Positions 9,323 through 18,090 of a stretch of 64,000 nt of DNA are shown in pieces. The notes under the pieces were generated by a model that saw nothing but the letters and a program-made list of their open reading frames with translations, ran no database searches and had not been told where the DNA came from. The stretch's first letter is position 1; each line of letters opens with the position of its first letter. Location of the stretch: contig NZ_JAKRSA010000030.1 in assembly GCF_022402485.1 (NCBI RefSeq), positions 46,155-110,154 on the forward strand, read 5' to 3'. A program made the position numbers and the translations under genes. Source of the DNA: Phenylobacterium sp. GTDB taxonomy: Bacteria > Pseudomonadota > Alphaproteobacteria > Caulobacterales > Caulobacteraceae.

Positions 9323-10642
9323 ATGAGCGGACATTCCACTTACGAACCCAAGACGGGCTTTGAGCGCTGGCTCGACACCCGCCTGCCGATCGTCCGGCTG
9401 GGCTGGGACAGCATTGTCGATTATCCGACGCCGAAGAACCTGAACTACTGGTGGACCTTCGGGGGCATCCTCGCCGTCTGCCTGGTGATCCAGATCGCCA
9501 CAGGCATCGTGCTGGCCATGCATTATGTGCCGCACGTCGACTACGCCTTTTCGTCGGTCGAGCGGATCATGCGCGACGTGAACTACGGTTGGCTGGTGCG
9601 CTACATGCACTCCAACGGCGCGTCGATGTTCTTCATCGCCGTCTACATCCACATGTTCCGCGGTCTCTATTACGGGTCCTACAAGGCACCCCGCGAGGTG
9701 CTCTGGATCCTCGGCTTCATCATCTATCTGCTGATGATGGCGACGGCCTTCATGGGCTATGTGCTGCCCTGGGGCCAGATGAGCTTCCACGGCGCGGTCG
9801 TGATCACCAACCTGTTCGGCGCCCTGCCGCTGGTTGGCGAGGCCATCACCACCTGGCTGTGGGGCGGGTTTGCGGTGGATAACGCCACCCTGAACCGCTT
9901 CTTCTCCCTGCACTTCCTGCTGCCGTTCATGATTGCCGGCGTCGTTGGCCTGCACATCTGGGCTCTGCATGTGCCGGGGAACAACAACCCCATCGGCGTG
10001 AACGTGAAGTCCAAGGCCGACACCGTCCCCTTCCACCCGTACTATACGGTGAAGGACGGCTTCGCGATCGTGCTGTTCCTGATCCTGTTCGCCACCTTCC
10101 TGTTCTTCAATCCGAACGCCCTGGGCCATCCGGACAACTACATCCCGGCGAACCCCCTGGTGACCCCCGCTCACATCGTGCCCGAATGGTACTTCCTGCC
10201 GTTCTACGCGATCCTGCGGGCGGTGCCGGACAAGCTGGGCGGCGTGCTGTTGATGTTCGGTGCCATCGCGGTGCTGTTCGTCCTGCCCTGGCTCGACACC
10301 TCCAAGGTCCGGTCCATGCGCTACCGTCCGACGGGCAAGCTCTATTTCCTGATCTTCGCCCTGGCCTGCATCGTGCTCGGCTATTGCGGCGGTCAGCTTC
10401 CCGACGACAAGGTGATCCCGGGTCTGTCGACCTTCATCCTGATCGATGCTGACCTCAACAGCTTCGTCTGGCTGTCACGTCTGGCCACCCTCTACTACTT
10501 CGCCTACTTCCTGGTGGTCCTGCCGATCCTCGGCCTAACCGAGACGCCAACAGCTCAGCCGGAATCGATATCCACGCCCGTCCTGTCACACCCGGCAGGC
10601 CTGCCGGCCGGCGCTGTCGCTGCGCCTGAAAAGAAGGGTTGA
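9323..10642 (+). CDS. petB: Cytochrome b subunit of the bc1 complex
   Basis: 439 residues with eight predicted membrane helices. It carries the two b haems and the Qo/Qi quinone sites. Characteristic segments include [54 protein letters not shown] and [20 protein letters not shown] with the PEWY Qo-site motif. Paired histidines in the second and fourth helices serve as haem ligands. The C-terminal tail after the last helix is Pro/Ala-rich. It begins five bases after petA. Confidence 0.98.
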   Translation: MSGHSTYEPKTGFERWLDTRLPIVRLGWDSIVDYPTPKNLNYWWTFGGILAVCLVIQIATGIVLAMHYVPHVDYAFSSVERIMRDVNYGWLVRYMHSNGASMFFIAVYIHMFRGLYYGSYKAPREVLWILGFIIYLLMMATAFMGYVLPWGQMSFHGAVVITNLFGALPLVGEAITTWLWGGFAVDNATLNRFFSLHFLLPFMIAGVVGLHIWALHVPGNNNPIGVNVKSKADTVPFHPYYTVKDGFAIVLFLILFATFLFFNPNALGHPDNYIPANPLVTPAHIVPEWYFLPFYAILRAVPDKLGGVLLMFGAIAVLFVLPWLDTSKVRSMRYRPTGKLYFLIFALACIVLGYCGGQLPDDKVIPGLSTFILIDADLNSFVWLSRLATLYYFAYFLVVLPILGLTETPTAQPESISTPVLSHPAGLPAGAVAAPEKKG

Positions 10643-10648
10643 GCCCAG

Positions 10649-11491
10649 ATGCTGCGTAAAGGTATCGCTCTGGCTGCGCTGGGTCTGGCCCTGGTGGCGG
10701 GTCCGGCCCTGGCCGCAGGGTCCGCAAAGAGCCCTGAGCCGGTGGATTTCAGCTTCAAGGGCCCGTTCGGCAGGTTCGATCAGGGCCAGTTGCAGCGGGG
10801 CTACAAGGTCTATCGGGAGGTCTGCGCGGCCTGCCACGGCATGGACCTGCTGTCGTTCCGCAACCTGGGTCAGAAGGGCGGGCCGTTCTACGATCCGGCC
10901 TATCCGAACCCGAACGATAATCCGTACGTGAAGACCATCGCGGCGGAGTACCAGATCAACGACATCGACTCCGAAACCGGTGACGTAATCCAGCGTCCGG
11001 GCACCTCGGCCGACGCCTTCCCCAACCCCTATCCCAACGAGGCGGCGGCGCGGGCGGGCAATGGCGGCGCTATGCCGCCAGACCTGTCGGTGATGGCCAA
11101 GGCCCGTAAATACGGTCCGGATTACATCCACGCGCTGATGGCCGGCTATGTCGACCCGCCGGCGGGACTGCAGGTCACGCCGGGCCAGTATTACAACCCC
11201 TATATGGCGGGGGACACGACCCCGTTCTGGACCGGTGAAGGCCATGCGCCCAAGGGGGGCTTCATCGCCATGCCCCCCCAGCTGGCTGCCGATAAGGTGA
11301 CCTTCGACGACGGCACCCCGTCCACCATCGACCAGCAGGCCAAGGACGTGGCGGCCTTCCTCTACTGGGCCGCAGAGCCCAAGATGGAGGAGCGCAAGGC
11401 CTTCGGCTTCGGCGCCATGATCTATCTCGTGATCTTCGCTGGCCTGCTCTATGCGAGCTATCGCCGCATCTGGCGCAACGTCGCCCACTAG
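10649..11491 (+). CDS. petC: Cytochrome c1 of the bc1 complex
   Basis: 280 residues. Signal peptide at residues 1-23 (LALVAGPALAAG). The covalent haem site is CAACH at 59-63 (VYREVCAACHGMDLL). A single C-terminal anchor (MIYLVIFAGLLYASYRRIW) holds the protein in the membrane with the haem domain in the periplasm. Receives electrons from the Rieske protein. Encoded separately from cytochrome b, in contrast to the fused bc1 gene of rhizobia. It is followed directly by a strong terminator. Confidence 0.97.
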   Translation: MLRKGIALAALGLALVAGPALAAGSAKSPEPVDFSFKGPFGRFDQGQLQRGYKVYREVCAACHGMDLLSFRNLGQKGGPFYDPAYPNPNDNPYVKTIAAEYQINDIDSETGDVIQRPGTSADAFPNPYPNEAAARAGNGGAMPPDLSVMAKARKYGPDYIHALMAGYVDPPAGLQVTPGQYYNPYMAGDTTPFWTGEGHAPKGGFIAMPPQLAADKVTFDDGTPSTIDQQAKDVAAFLYWAAEPKMEERKAFGFGAMIYLVIFAGLLYASYRRIWRNVAH

Positions 11492-11516
11492 GGGTCTTGT
11501 CAGATCAGAATGAAGG

Positions 11517-11549
11517 AACCCGCCGGGGCAATCCGGCGGGTTTTTTTTT
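11517..11549 (+). terminator. Rho-independent terminator of petABC
   Basis: AACCCGCCGG, a six-base loop, then CCGGCGGGTT followed by an uninterrupted run of T. It lies 26 bases after the petC stop. A textbook intrinsic terminator that also separates the convergent protease gene. Confidence 0.93.
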
Positions 11550-12324
11550 ACTCTTCGACCAGATGCAGCCGTCCCGCCGGGAAGTCGAACCGCAGCCGCC
11601 AGCGGCCAAGCACCTGCAGCCCCACCGCGCCCTCAGCGTCCACCTGCCCATCGCTCAGGCCCGCCTGCAGGTTTTCAAAGAGCCGGTTACCCAGGGACAG
11701 GGCTCGCAGCTCGGCCCGACCCTGCCCATAGGGGGCCATGGTCTTAGGGTCGCCCCCTGGAACCACAGCCAAGGTAGGCGAGAGGCGGACTGCGGCGTCC
11801 AGGCCGGTCGCCGGGATAAGCCCCACAGCCCGCGCTGTGGGGCCGTCACTGAGCGCCCCAGGCACCACAGGCAGGGTGCCGCGCCAGCTGATCGGCAGGC
11901 TGGCACCGCCGGGCGAGGGCAGAACGCCGGCTGAAGCCAGGGTCAGACGACAGGGGGTCGTGTCCAGCTCGACCACGAAGTCTCTCAGGATGTCGGCCCC
12001 GATGACCCCGGCGATCGGCGTGGGAAAGGCCCAGGTCCGGGCGTCCAGGTCTTCGATCGCCAGGTCTCGCTCAGCCACCTGGATGCCGGCCAGACGAACC
12101 TCCCCGGCCAAGGAGTCGCCCTCGATGCCGGCGGCCTGGGCCCGGGTGTTGTGCACCACGCTGTGCTTGGTGCCGGTGTCGATGATGAAATCGCCGCTCA
12201 CGCCGGCGGCTGTGGCGGGTGCCACCAGAACCCCACGATCCAGCCAGCAGGCGATCTCAGCGCCCAGGGCCTCGCCGCTCCAGGCGGCCAGGCCGCAGGC
12301 CAGCAGGGCGGCGCGCGCAACCAT
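11548..12324 (-). CDS. Retropepsin-like aspartyl protease family protein
   Basis: 258 residues with a signal peptide (LLACGLAAWSGEALGA). The catalytic motif FIIDTGTKHSVV at about residues 46-57 has the DTG of pepsin/retropepsin folds. A second psi-loop-like segment (PIAGVIGADILRDFVVELD) follows near residue 105. Single-domain bacterial proteins of this kind are thought to work as dimers in the periplasm; no substrate is known. The gene is convergent with petC and divergent from apt. Confidence 0.75.
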   Translation of the reverse strand: MVARAALLACGLAAWSGEALGAEIACWLDRGVLVAPATAAGVSGDFIIDTGTKHSVVHNTRAQAAGIEGDSLAGEVRLAGIQVAERDLAIEDLDARTWAFPTPIAGVIGADILRDFVVELDTTPCRLTLASAGVLPSPGGASLPISWRGTLPVVPGALSDGPTARAVGLIPATGLDAAVRLSPTLAVVPGGDPKTMAPYGQGRAELRALSLGNRLFENLQAGLSDGQVDAEGAVGLQVLGRWRLRFDFPAGRLHLVEE

Positions 12325-12402
12325 GGTCTAATCCCATCGCGGCCATAGCCAGGGCCGCACCCCTTCGGCCATAACAGAGGCCCGTCAGAGAGGGGAGGGG
12401 CC

Positions 12403-12930
12403 ATGGACCTGCGCGCCGCTATTCGTACGATTCCGGACTATCCTAAGCCTGGGATCCAGTTCCGCGACATCACCACCCTGCTCGCCGACGCCCGGGCTTT
12501 CCGCCAGGCGGTGGATGAATTGGTGCAGCCCTTTGCCGGTCTGAAGATCGACAAGGTGGCGGGTATCGAGGCCCGAGGCTTCATCCTCGGCGGCGCGGTG
12601 GCCCATCAGCTCTCGGCGGGGTTTGTGCCCCTGCGCAAAAAGGGCAAGCTGCCGCACAGGACCCGCTCGGTGGAATACGCCCTGGAATACGGTTCTGATG
12701 CCCTGGAGATCCATCTGGACGCCTTCCAGGCGGGTGAGCGGATCATGCTGGTGGATGATCTGATCGCCACCGGCGGTACGGCCCTGGCGGCGATCGACCT
12801 GCTGCGGCAGGGCGGTGCCGAGATCGTCGCCGCCGGCTTTGTGGTGGATCTGCCAGACCTGGGTGGCGCAGCTAGGCTGGCGGCTGCCGGCGTGCCGGTC
12901 TCAACCCTGATTGAGTTTTCCGGCCACTGA
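12403..12930 (+). CDS. apt: Adenine phosphoribosyltransferase
   Basis: 175 residues. Salvages adenine to AMP using PRPP. The family opening is [20 protein letters not shown]. Substrate loop: [17 protein letters not shown]. The PRPP-binding motif is [20 protein letters not shown]. Length is normal for Apt. It is divergent from the protease gene. Confidence 0.97.
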   Translation: MDLRAAIRTIPDYPKPGIQFRDITTLLADARAFRQAVDELVQPFAGLKIDKVAGIEARGFILGGAVAHQLSAGFVPLRKKGKLPHRTRSVEYALEYGSDALEIHLDAFQAGERIMLVDDLIATGGTALAAIDLLRQGGAEIVAAGFVVDLPDLGGAARLAAAGVPVSTLIEFSGH

Positions 12931-12937
12931 GCCCTCC

Positions 12938-13630
12938 TCAGGCCCCCTCGCCGCGACCGCCGCTGCTGCGGGCGAACAGCTGCAGGGTGCGCAGGCGGGC
13001 AAGACGTGCGGCGTCGGGGTGGAAGTCCTTGCGCCGGTCCGAGGCAAACCCGTGGCCGGCGTCATAGAGGTGCACGGGCAGGTCGGGATAGCGGGTGCGA
13101 ATCTCCTCGACCTTCTCCAGCGGAATCGAGGCGTCGGTCTTGCCGAAGTGCAGGATGGTCGGACAGCGGGGCACCTCATCCAGCAGCTCGCTGATCCGCC
13201 GCCCATAGAAGCAGGATGCCCCTGACACGCCCTCACAGCGCGCCGCCACCGCCCAGCTGGCCGCCCCGCCCCAACAGAAGCCGGCGACAAAGACCGGCCC
13301 CTGAAGGGCGTCTATGGCGCTCTGGGCATCGCCTGCGACCTGGTCCCAGGGCGCGGCCTGGGACAGGGCCACGGCCCTGGCCATGTCGTCGGGGTCGTAG
13401 CTTGCCTCAAAGCCCCGCTGCTGCCGGTCGAAGAAGGCCGGCGCGATCACCTCATAGCCATCCTCGGCGAAGCTGTCGGCCACCTCGCAGATATGGTCGG
13501 TGACGCCGAAGATCTCCTGGATCAGCACCAGACCACCCCGCCGGGCGTCGCCGGGCTTCACATGGTAGGCGTCAAAGGAAAACCCGTCGGCCCGGCTCTC
13601 CAGACGGATGGTCTCCCCGGCCCGGCTCAT
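12938..13630 (-). CDS. Dienelactone hydrolase family protein (copy 1)
   Basis: 230 residues, an alpha/beta hydrolase of the DLH family. The Cys nucleophile is in GFCWGGAASW and the catalytic His in DAGHGFASD. N-terminal LVLIQEIFGVTDHICEVADS contains the conserved Glu. Members hydrolyse dienelactones or other carboxylic esters. Its start overlaps the stop of the next copy (13627-13630), so the two paralogues are translated together from one message. No aromatic-degradation gene is adjacent, so dienelactone as substrate is not supported. Confidence 0.87.
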   Translation of the reverse strand: MSRAGETIRLESRADGFSFDAYHVKPGDARRGGLVLIQEIFGVTDHICEVADSFAEDGYEVIAPAFFDRQQRGFEASYDPDDMARAVALSQAAPWDQVAGDAQSAIDALQGPVFVAGFCWGGAASWAVAARCEGVSGASCFYGRRISELLDEVPRCPTILHFGKTDASIPLEKVEEIRTRYPDLPVHLYDAGHGFASDRRKDFHPDAARLARLRTLQLFARSSGGRGEGA

Positions 13631-14298
13631 ACGCTTTCGAACAGTTCGCGGGTCCGCAGGCGGGCGAGGTCGGCGGCCTCCTCGTGATAGCGCTCAGGGC
13701 TCTGATTGTTGAAACCGTGGCCCGCGCCCTCATAGACATAGACGGGGACGTCGGGGTGAGCGGCCTTGACGGCGGCTTCCACCTCGTCGGCCTTGATCCC
13801 TGGATCGGTGTGGCCGAGGTGGACGATGATCGGGCAGGCCAGCGGCAGATCGGCATTGGCCTTGACCATGCTGCCATAATAGCTGGAAGCCGCTGCGATC
13901 CCCTCGACCTTGGACGCACTGATCCAGGCCAGCGAGCCGCCATAGCAGTAGCCCACCACGCAGACCTTGCCCCGGGACGACAGGAAGTCCCGGGCTGCGG
14001 CGATGTCGGCCAGGGCCTGCTCCATCGGCGTGGCACGGGCGTGTGCAATGCCGGCGGCCATGCCGTCTGCGTCGTGGCCGGCGGTGAAGCCTCGCTCTCG
14101 GCGGTCAAACAAGGACGGCGCAATGGCCTCGTAGCCAGCCTTGGCCCAGCGCTCCACATCGGCCCGGACATACTGGTCGATGCCGAAGATCTCCTGCAGC
14201 ACGATGACCCCGCCCTTGCGCGGGGTGAACGGTACCTCGTGATAGGCCGACAGCTCATAGCCGTCGGCGCTGCTCTTCAGTGTAATGGTCTCGCCCAT
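13627..14298 (-). CDS. Dienelactone hydrolase family protein (copy 2)
   Basis: 223 residues, paralogous to the downstream copy. It has GGVIVLQEIFGIDQYVRADV, the Cys nucleophile in VVGYCYGGSLAW and the His in GAGHGFNNQ. First gene of the tandem pair. The two share the overall layout but diverge around the nucleophile (FCWGG versus YCYGG), consistent with an old duplication and separate substrates. Confidence 0.87.
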   Translation of the reverse strand: MGETITLKSSADGYELSAYHEVPFTPRKGGVIVLQEIFGIDQYVRADVERWAKAGYEAIAPSLFDRRERGFTAGHDADGMAAGIAHARATPMEQALADIAAARDFLSSRGKVCVVGYCYGGSLAWISASKVEGIAAASSYYGSMVKANADLPLACPIIVHLGHTDPGIKADEVEAAVKAAHPDVPVYVYEGAGHGFNNQSPERYHEEAADLARLRTRELFESV

Positions 14299-14365
14299 GG
14301 CTGGTCTCCCTTGGCGCGAAGCCTAGGACCACAGACGGGCACCTGTCACGTCCCCTGGACGAGGC

Positions 14366-15463
14366 CTAGACGTTGAATCTGAAGTTCATCACGTCGCCGT
14401 CCTGGACGACGTACTCCTTGCCTTCCTGGCGCAGCTTGCCGGCGTCGCGGGCACCGGCTTCACCGTTGAACTTGATGTAGTCATCAAAGGCGATGGTTTC
14501 GGCCCGGATGAAGCCCTTTTCGAAATCGGTATGGATGACCCCGGCCGACTGGGGGGCGGTGGCACCCACAGGGATGGTCCAGGCGCGGGTCTCCTTGGGG
14601 CCACAGGTAAAATAGCTCTGCAGGCCGAGCAGCTTGAAGGCCTCGCGGATCATCCGGTTCAGGCCCGGCTCTTCCAGACCCAGGGTCTCCAGGAACTCCG
14701 CCCGCTCGGCGGCGTCCAGCATGGCGATCTCGCTCTCGATCTGGGCAGAGATGACCACGCTCTCGGCGTCATCCCGCTTGGCCCGCTCGGCCACAGCGAC
14801 CGACATGGCATTGCCGGTTCCCGCGTCACCTTCGTCCACATTGCAAACATAGAGGGTCGGCTTGGAGGTCAGGAGCTGCAGCATCCGCCAGGCCTTTTCG
14901 TCTTCCTCGGCGATCTTGGCGGTGCGGGCCGGCCGGCCGGCATTGAGCTCTTCGAGGGCCAGCTTCACCAGACGCAAGGTGTTGGCGCTGTCCTTGTCCC
15001 CCGTCTTGGCGCGCTTATCGAGATTGGCGACGCGCTTCTCCAGGCTCTCCAGATCGGCCAGCATCAGCTCGGTCTCGATGATCTCCAGGTCGGCGATGGG
15101 ATCGATGCGGCCCTCGACGTGGGTGATGTCGTCGTTCTCGAAGCACCGGGCAACAAAGGCCACGGCATCACAGTCGCGTATATTGGCCAGGAACTGGTTG
15201 CCGAGACCCTCGCCCTTGGAGGCGCCCCGGACCAAGCCGGCCACATCGACGAAATTGATACGGGCCGGGATGATTTCCTTGGAGCCGGCAATCTTGGCCA
15301 GGGCCTCAAGACGCGGTTCGGGCACCGCCACATCCCCGACGTTCGGCTCGATGGTGCAGAATGGATAGTTGGCCGCCTGGGCCGCCGCCGTCTGGGTCAG
15401 GGCGTTGAACAGGGTGGACTTGCCGACATTGGGCAGGCCGACGATGGCGACTTTGAGAGCCAT
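14366..15463 (-). CDS. ychF: Redox-regulated ATPase YchF (Obg family)
   Basis: 365 residues. P-loop G1 GLPNVGKSTLFNALTQ at the N-terminus, then NFVDVAGLVRGASKGEGLG (G3 with switch II). A helical insertion runs through the middle, and the C-terminal TGS domain contains the conserved IKFNGEAGARDAGKLRQEGK. YchF prefers ATP over GTP and associates with ribosomes and stress responses. It follows pth on the same strand, a very common bacterial order. Confidence 0.97.
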   Translation of the reverse strand: MALKVAIVGLPNVGKSTLFNALTQTAAAQAANYPFCTIEPNVGDVAVPEPRLEALAKIAGSKEIIPARINFVDVAGLVRGASKGEGLGNQFLANIRDCDAVAFVARCFENDDITHVEGRIDPIADLEIIETELMLADLESLEKRVANLDKRAKTGDKDSANTLRLVKLALEELNAGRPARTAKIAEEDEKAWRMLQLLTSKPTLYVCNVDEGDAGTGNAMSVAVAERAKRDDAESVVISAQIESEIAMLDAAERAEFLETLGLEEPGLNRMIREAFKLLGLQSYFTCGPKETRAWTIPVGATAPQSAGVIHTDFEKGFIRAETIAFDDYIKFNGEAGARDAGKLRQEGKEYVVQDGDVMNFRFNV

Positions 15464-15534
15464 GGAGTCCTCGGAGAAATGGAACCGGCGTCGTCTTAGC
15501 TGAGCCGGTCGGAAATGTCGTCAGCGGCGGGCGC

Positions 15535-16161
15535 TCAGGGGGTCTCGCGGTCCTGACGCAGCTGCCGGGTGTCGGCCTTCTCGGCTGGGGCCAGGCGCAT
15601 GACCTCGGCCTGATACTTTTCGTCCTCACCGGCCGCCAGCAAGGGGGCTGCGTCGGCGCAGGCCAAAAGCAGGTCGTTCAACCAGGCCTGCTCGACCTTG
15701 TGGAAGTCCGACAGCACGTGGCCTTGAACCAGGTCCTTGTGGCCCGGGTGGCCGACCCCCAGACGGGCCCGGCGGAAGTCTGGCCCGACCTGGCCAGTGA
15801 TCGAGCGAATGCCGTTATTGCCAGCGGCCCCGCCGCCGGCCTTCATGCGGAAGCGACCCGGCGCGAGATCGATCTCATCATGGAACACCACGAGGTCAGC
15901 TGGTGAGAGCTTATAGAACTTCAGCGCCTCGCCCACGGCATTGCCGCTGTCGTTGTAATAGGTCTGGGGCTTCAGGATCAGCGCCTTGATGGCGCCCTGC
16001 GGCGTCTCGATCACGCCTTCACGGGCCAATCCCTGAAAGCGCGATCGCTCCGGGCCAAAGCCCCAGCGGCGCGCAATCTGGTCGACGGCCATGCACCCCA
16101 CATTGTGCCGATTGCCGGCAAAGCGAGGTCCAGGATTGCCCAAACCGGCCAGGATCAGCAT
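15535..16161 (-). CDS. pth: Peptidyl-tRNA hydrolase
   Basis: 208 residues. Releases peptides from prematurely dropped peptidyl-tRNA. N-terminal LAGLGNPGPRFAGNRHNVG carries the conserved Asn and catalytic His, VVFHDEIDLAPGRFRMKAGG holds the catalytic Asp, and GNNGIRSITGQVG follows. The C-terminal 20 residues beyond the domain are charged. It sits between rplY and ychF. Confidence 0.97.
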   Translation of the reverse strand: MLILAGLGNPGPRFAGNRHNVGCMAVDQIARRWGFGPERSRFQGLAREGVIETPQGAIKALILKPQTYYNDSGNAVGEALKFYKLSPADLVVFHDEIDLAPGRFRMKAGGGAAGNNGIRSITGQVGPDFRRARLGVGHPGHKDLVQGHVLSDFHKVEQAWLNDLLLACADAAPLLAAGEDEKYQAEVMRLAPAEKADTRQLRQDRETP

Positions 16162-16200
16162 GCGACCTTCCGGTTTGGGCCTGTCCTTAGCGGAGAGGCT

Positions 16201-16800
16201 TTAGGCCTCGCCGTCAGCCGCGGCGTCTTGTGCCGCCTGAGCCGAGCTGCCGGCCAGGGTGGCGATGACGAAGTCGCGGTCGACAGTGGGGGTCACACCC
16301 TTGGGCAGCTTGAAGCCCGAGATGCGGATGGTGTCGCCAATGTCCAGACCGGTCAGGTCGAAGACGAGTTCTTCGGGGATGGCATCGGCGGGGCAGGACA
16401 GCTCGACGTCATGACGCACCACATTGAGGGTGCCGCCGCGCTTCAGGCCCGGGGACTCTTCCTGGTTGATGAAGTGCACAGGCACCGAAATCTTGATCTG
16501 CTGATGCTCGTCAACCCGATAGAGGTCGAAATGCCACGGCTCATCGGTCACCGGATGCATGTCGATGGCCTTGGCGATGACCGGCTGGGTCTCGTCGCCA
16601 TACTTCAGGGTCACCAGGTGGCCCAGCAGCTTGCCCGTGTAGAGCGCCTTGCGGAACTCGTTGGCCGGCACGGCAATCGCCACCGGATCCTTGGCGCCGC
16701 CATAAAGCACGCCTGGGACCTTGCCGCTGCGGCGCACACTGCGCGCAGCGCCGGTGCCAGTCTGCTCACGCACTTCCACGTTCAATACGATATCGGCCAT
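16201..16800 (-). CDS. rplY: 50S ribosomal protein L25/Ctc, long form
   Basis: 199 residues, the CTC-type L25 with a 5S-rRNA-binding N-terminal domain (VREQTGTGAARSVRRSGKVP, then VLYGGAKDPVAIAV) and the additional C-terminal beta domain. The tail is Ala-rich. Two hairpins lie immediately upstream (16822-16868). It forms a run with pth and ychF downstream. Confidence 0.96.
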   Translation of the reverse strand: MADIVLNVEVREQTGTGAARSVRRSGKVPGVLYGGAKDPVAIAVPANEFRKALYTGKLLGHLVTLKYGDETQPVIAKAIDMHPVTDEPWHFDLYRVDEHQQIKISVPVHFINQEESPGLKRGGTLNVVRHDVELSCPADAIPEELVFDLTGLDIGDTIRISGFKLPKGVTPTVDRDFVIATLAGSSAQAAQDAAADGEA

Positions 16801-16821
16801 CGCCCTGCCTCAAAACGAAAC

Positions 16822-16868
16822 CGCCGCGCGAACCCGCGCGGCGTGGGTCGCGATCCCATGGGGGATCG
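16822..16868 (-). terminator. Two hairpins between the lipoprotein gene and rplY
   Basis: On the minus strand CGATCCC/GGGATCG (16851-16868) is followed by CGCCGCGCG, a four-base loop and CGCGCGGCG (16822-16843), then GTTTCGTTTT. The second hairpin with its T-rich tail looks like an intrinsic terminator for the upstream lipoprotein gene. It lies only about 20 bases before the rplY start, so it could also act as a leader attenuator of rplY. Confidence 0.55.
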
Positions 16869-16923
16869 GAAGGTCGGCGTCATTACACAGAAGTTGACCC
16901 TCTGGCAACGGCGCCCGCTGACT

Positions 16924-17955
16924 TCAGCGCGTTTTAGCCGGGCTGAAGGCCCCAGCCTCGGACACGGCCACAGTTTCAGCCACCTGAACCGGGGTAATCT
17001 TGGCCGGATCGGCCAGACCAGCGCCCTTGGCCAGGCATTGTCCGGTGTCCATCAGCGCGTGCTGCCCCAGGCAGAACACATCCTCATAGTGCGGCTTGGA
17101 GACGGCCAGGCACTGGTAGAGATTTAGCTTGGCCATGTTCAGGCAGGAGGCGGAGGTGGGTTCCACCATGACGGCCGTCAGGAGATCGGCGCGATTCTCG
17201 CCGGCCTCCCCGAGGACCGCCAGAGCCGCGACAGCCAGGCTACGGGAGACCATGCGGCTGTAGGGCGGATCGACGGGGCTGGATGACAGGTTCAGGACGG
17301 CTGCGCCCATGGCGGCCTGCTGCAGACGCGCGGTCTCCTCAACATCGCCGACAATCGGCGTCGCCGACAGGGCCTTGGCCTGAGACAGGCGCAGGGCGCG
17401 GTTTTCCACGTCAGCCCGGGACCAGCGCGCCCTCTGCACGTCATAGGCCGCCTGCTTGACCGCCGCGCCCGTGCGGAACAGCTGCTGGCCCTCCGCCCCA
17501 TAGGCGGCGACAACCAGGCCTGCTGCGCTGCGGGCGCCCGGCAAATTGGCCGCATAGGTGGGATTGGCCACCAGCTCCGCCATCATCTGCGCGCGGGTCT
17601 CAGGATTGACGGAATAGCGGCGGACCGCTGCGACAAAGTCTGGGTCCTGCAAAGCCGCTATGGCGCCATAGGCCACAGCACCCTTCAGGAGTTGCACCGG
17701 CTCATAGGCTGCGGCTGTGCGCAGGGATTCAGCGATCGCCGCCCCATCGCCGAAGACCGGCGAAATGGCCGAGGAGCGCGAAATGTAGAAGCGATAGGCG
17801 CTGGCCTGTTCGATCAGGTAGGGCGCCAGGGCCACGGCTGGCGGCGGCGGCGGCGGCGGTTCGGGCTTGGGCTCGGGCGCGCACCCGGCGAGCACCGCAG
17901 CACCAATCAAGGCCAGCGCCGTTAAAGCCCTTTGAAAACCAATAGCCGAGCTCAT
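16924..17955 (-). CDS. Hypothetical lipoprotein with poly-proline linker
   Basis: 343 residues. Signal peptide with lipobox (LIGAAVLAGC) puts the lipidated Cys near residue 25, followed by a Pro-rich linker (EPKPEPPPPPPPAV). The mature part is Ala-rich and mostly helical, and contains four cysteines near the C-terminus that may form disulfides (around SASCLNM, YQCLAV, VFCLGQ and GQCLAK). I do not recognise a family. It interrupts the otherwise standard prs-rplY-pth-ychF order. Probably a periplasmic protein anchored to the outer membrane. Confidence 0.75.
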   Translation of the reverse strand: MSSAIGFQRALTALALIGAAVLAGCAPEPKPEPPPPPPPAVALAPYLIEQASAYRFYISRSSAISPVFGDGAAIAESLRTAAAYEPVQLLKGAVAYGAIAALQDPDFVAAVRRYSVNPETRAQMMAELVANPTYAANLPGARSAAGLVVAAYGAEGQQLFRTGAAVKQAAYDVQRARWSRADVENRALRLSQAKALSATPIVGDVEETARLQQAAMGAAVLNLSSSPVDPPYSRMVSRSLAVAALAVLGEAGENRADLLTAVMVEPTSASCLNMAKLNLYQCLAVSKPHYEDVFCLGQHALMDTGQCLAKGAGLADPAKITPVQVAETVAVSEAGAFSPAKTR

Positions 17956-17985
17956 GGGTCAGTCTTCCCCTAAAGGTACGCCAGC

Positions 17986-18000
17986 GAACATAACATGTTC
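17986..18000. promoter_or_regulatory. Palindrome upstream of the lipoprotein gene
   Basis: GAACAT-AAC-ATGTTC, a perfect inverted repeat with a 3-base centre, 30 bases upstream of the lipoprotein ATG. It could be a dimeric repressor site. It does not match the alphaproteobacterial LexA direct repeat GTTC-N7-GTTC. Confidence 0.35.
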
Positions 18001-18090
18001 CGCCCGGCGAGATCATGGCCGGTAGATCGTAAACTATTGTTCACCAAGCTTAGCCAGCGGGCTCACCCGTGGGGTGTGGCCCAACAGGTC

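Noticed and set aside
17986..18000. LexA/SOS box
   Set aside because: Alphaproteobacterial LexA sites are direct repeats GTTC-N7-GTTC; this one is an inverted repeat, and the neighbouring gene is not a repair gene.
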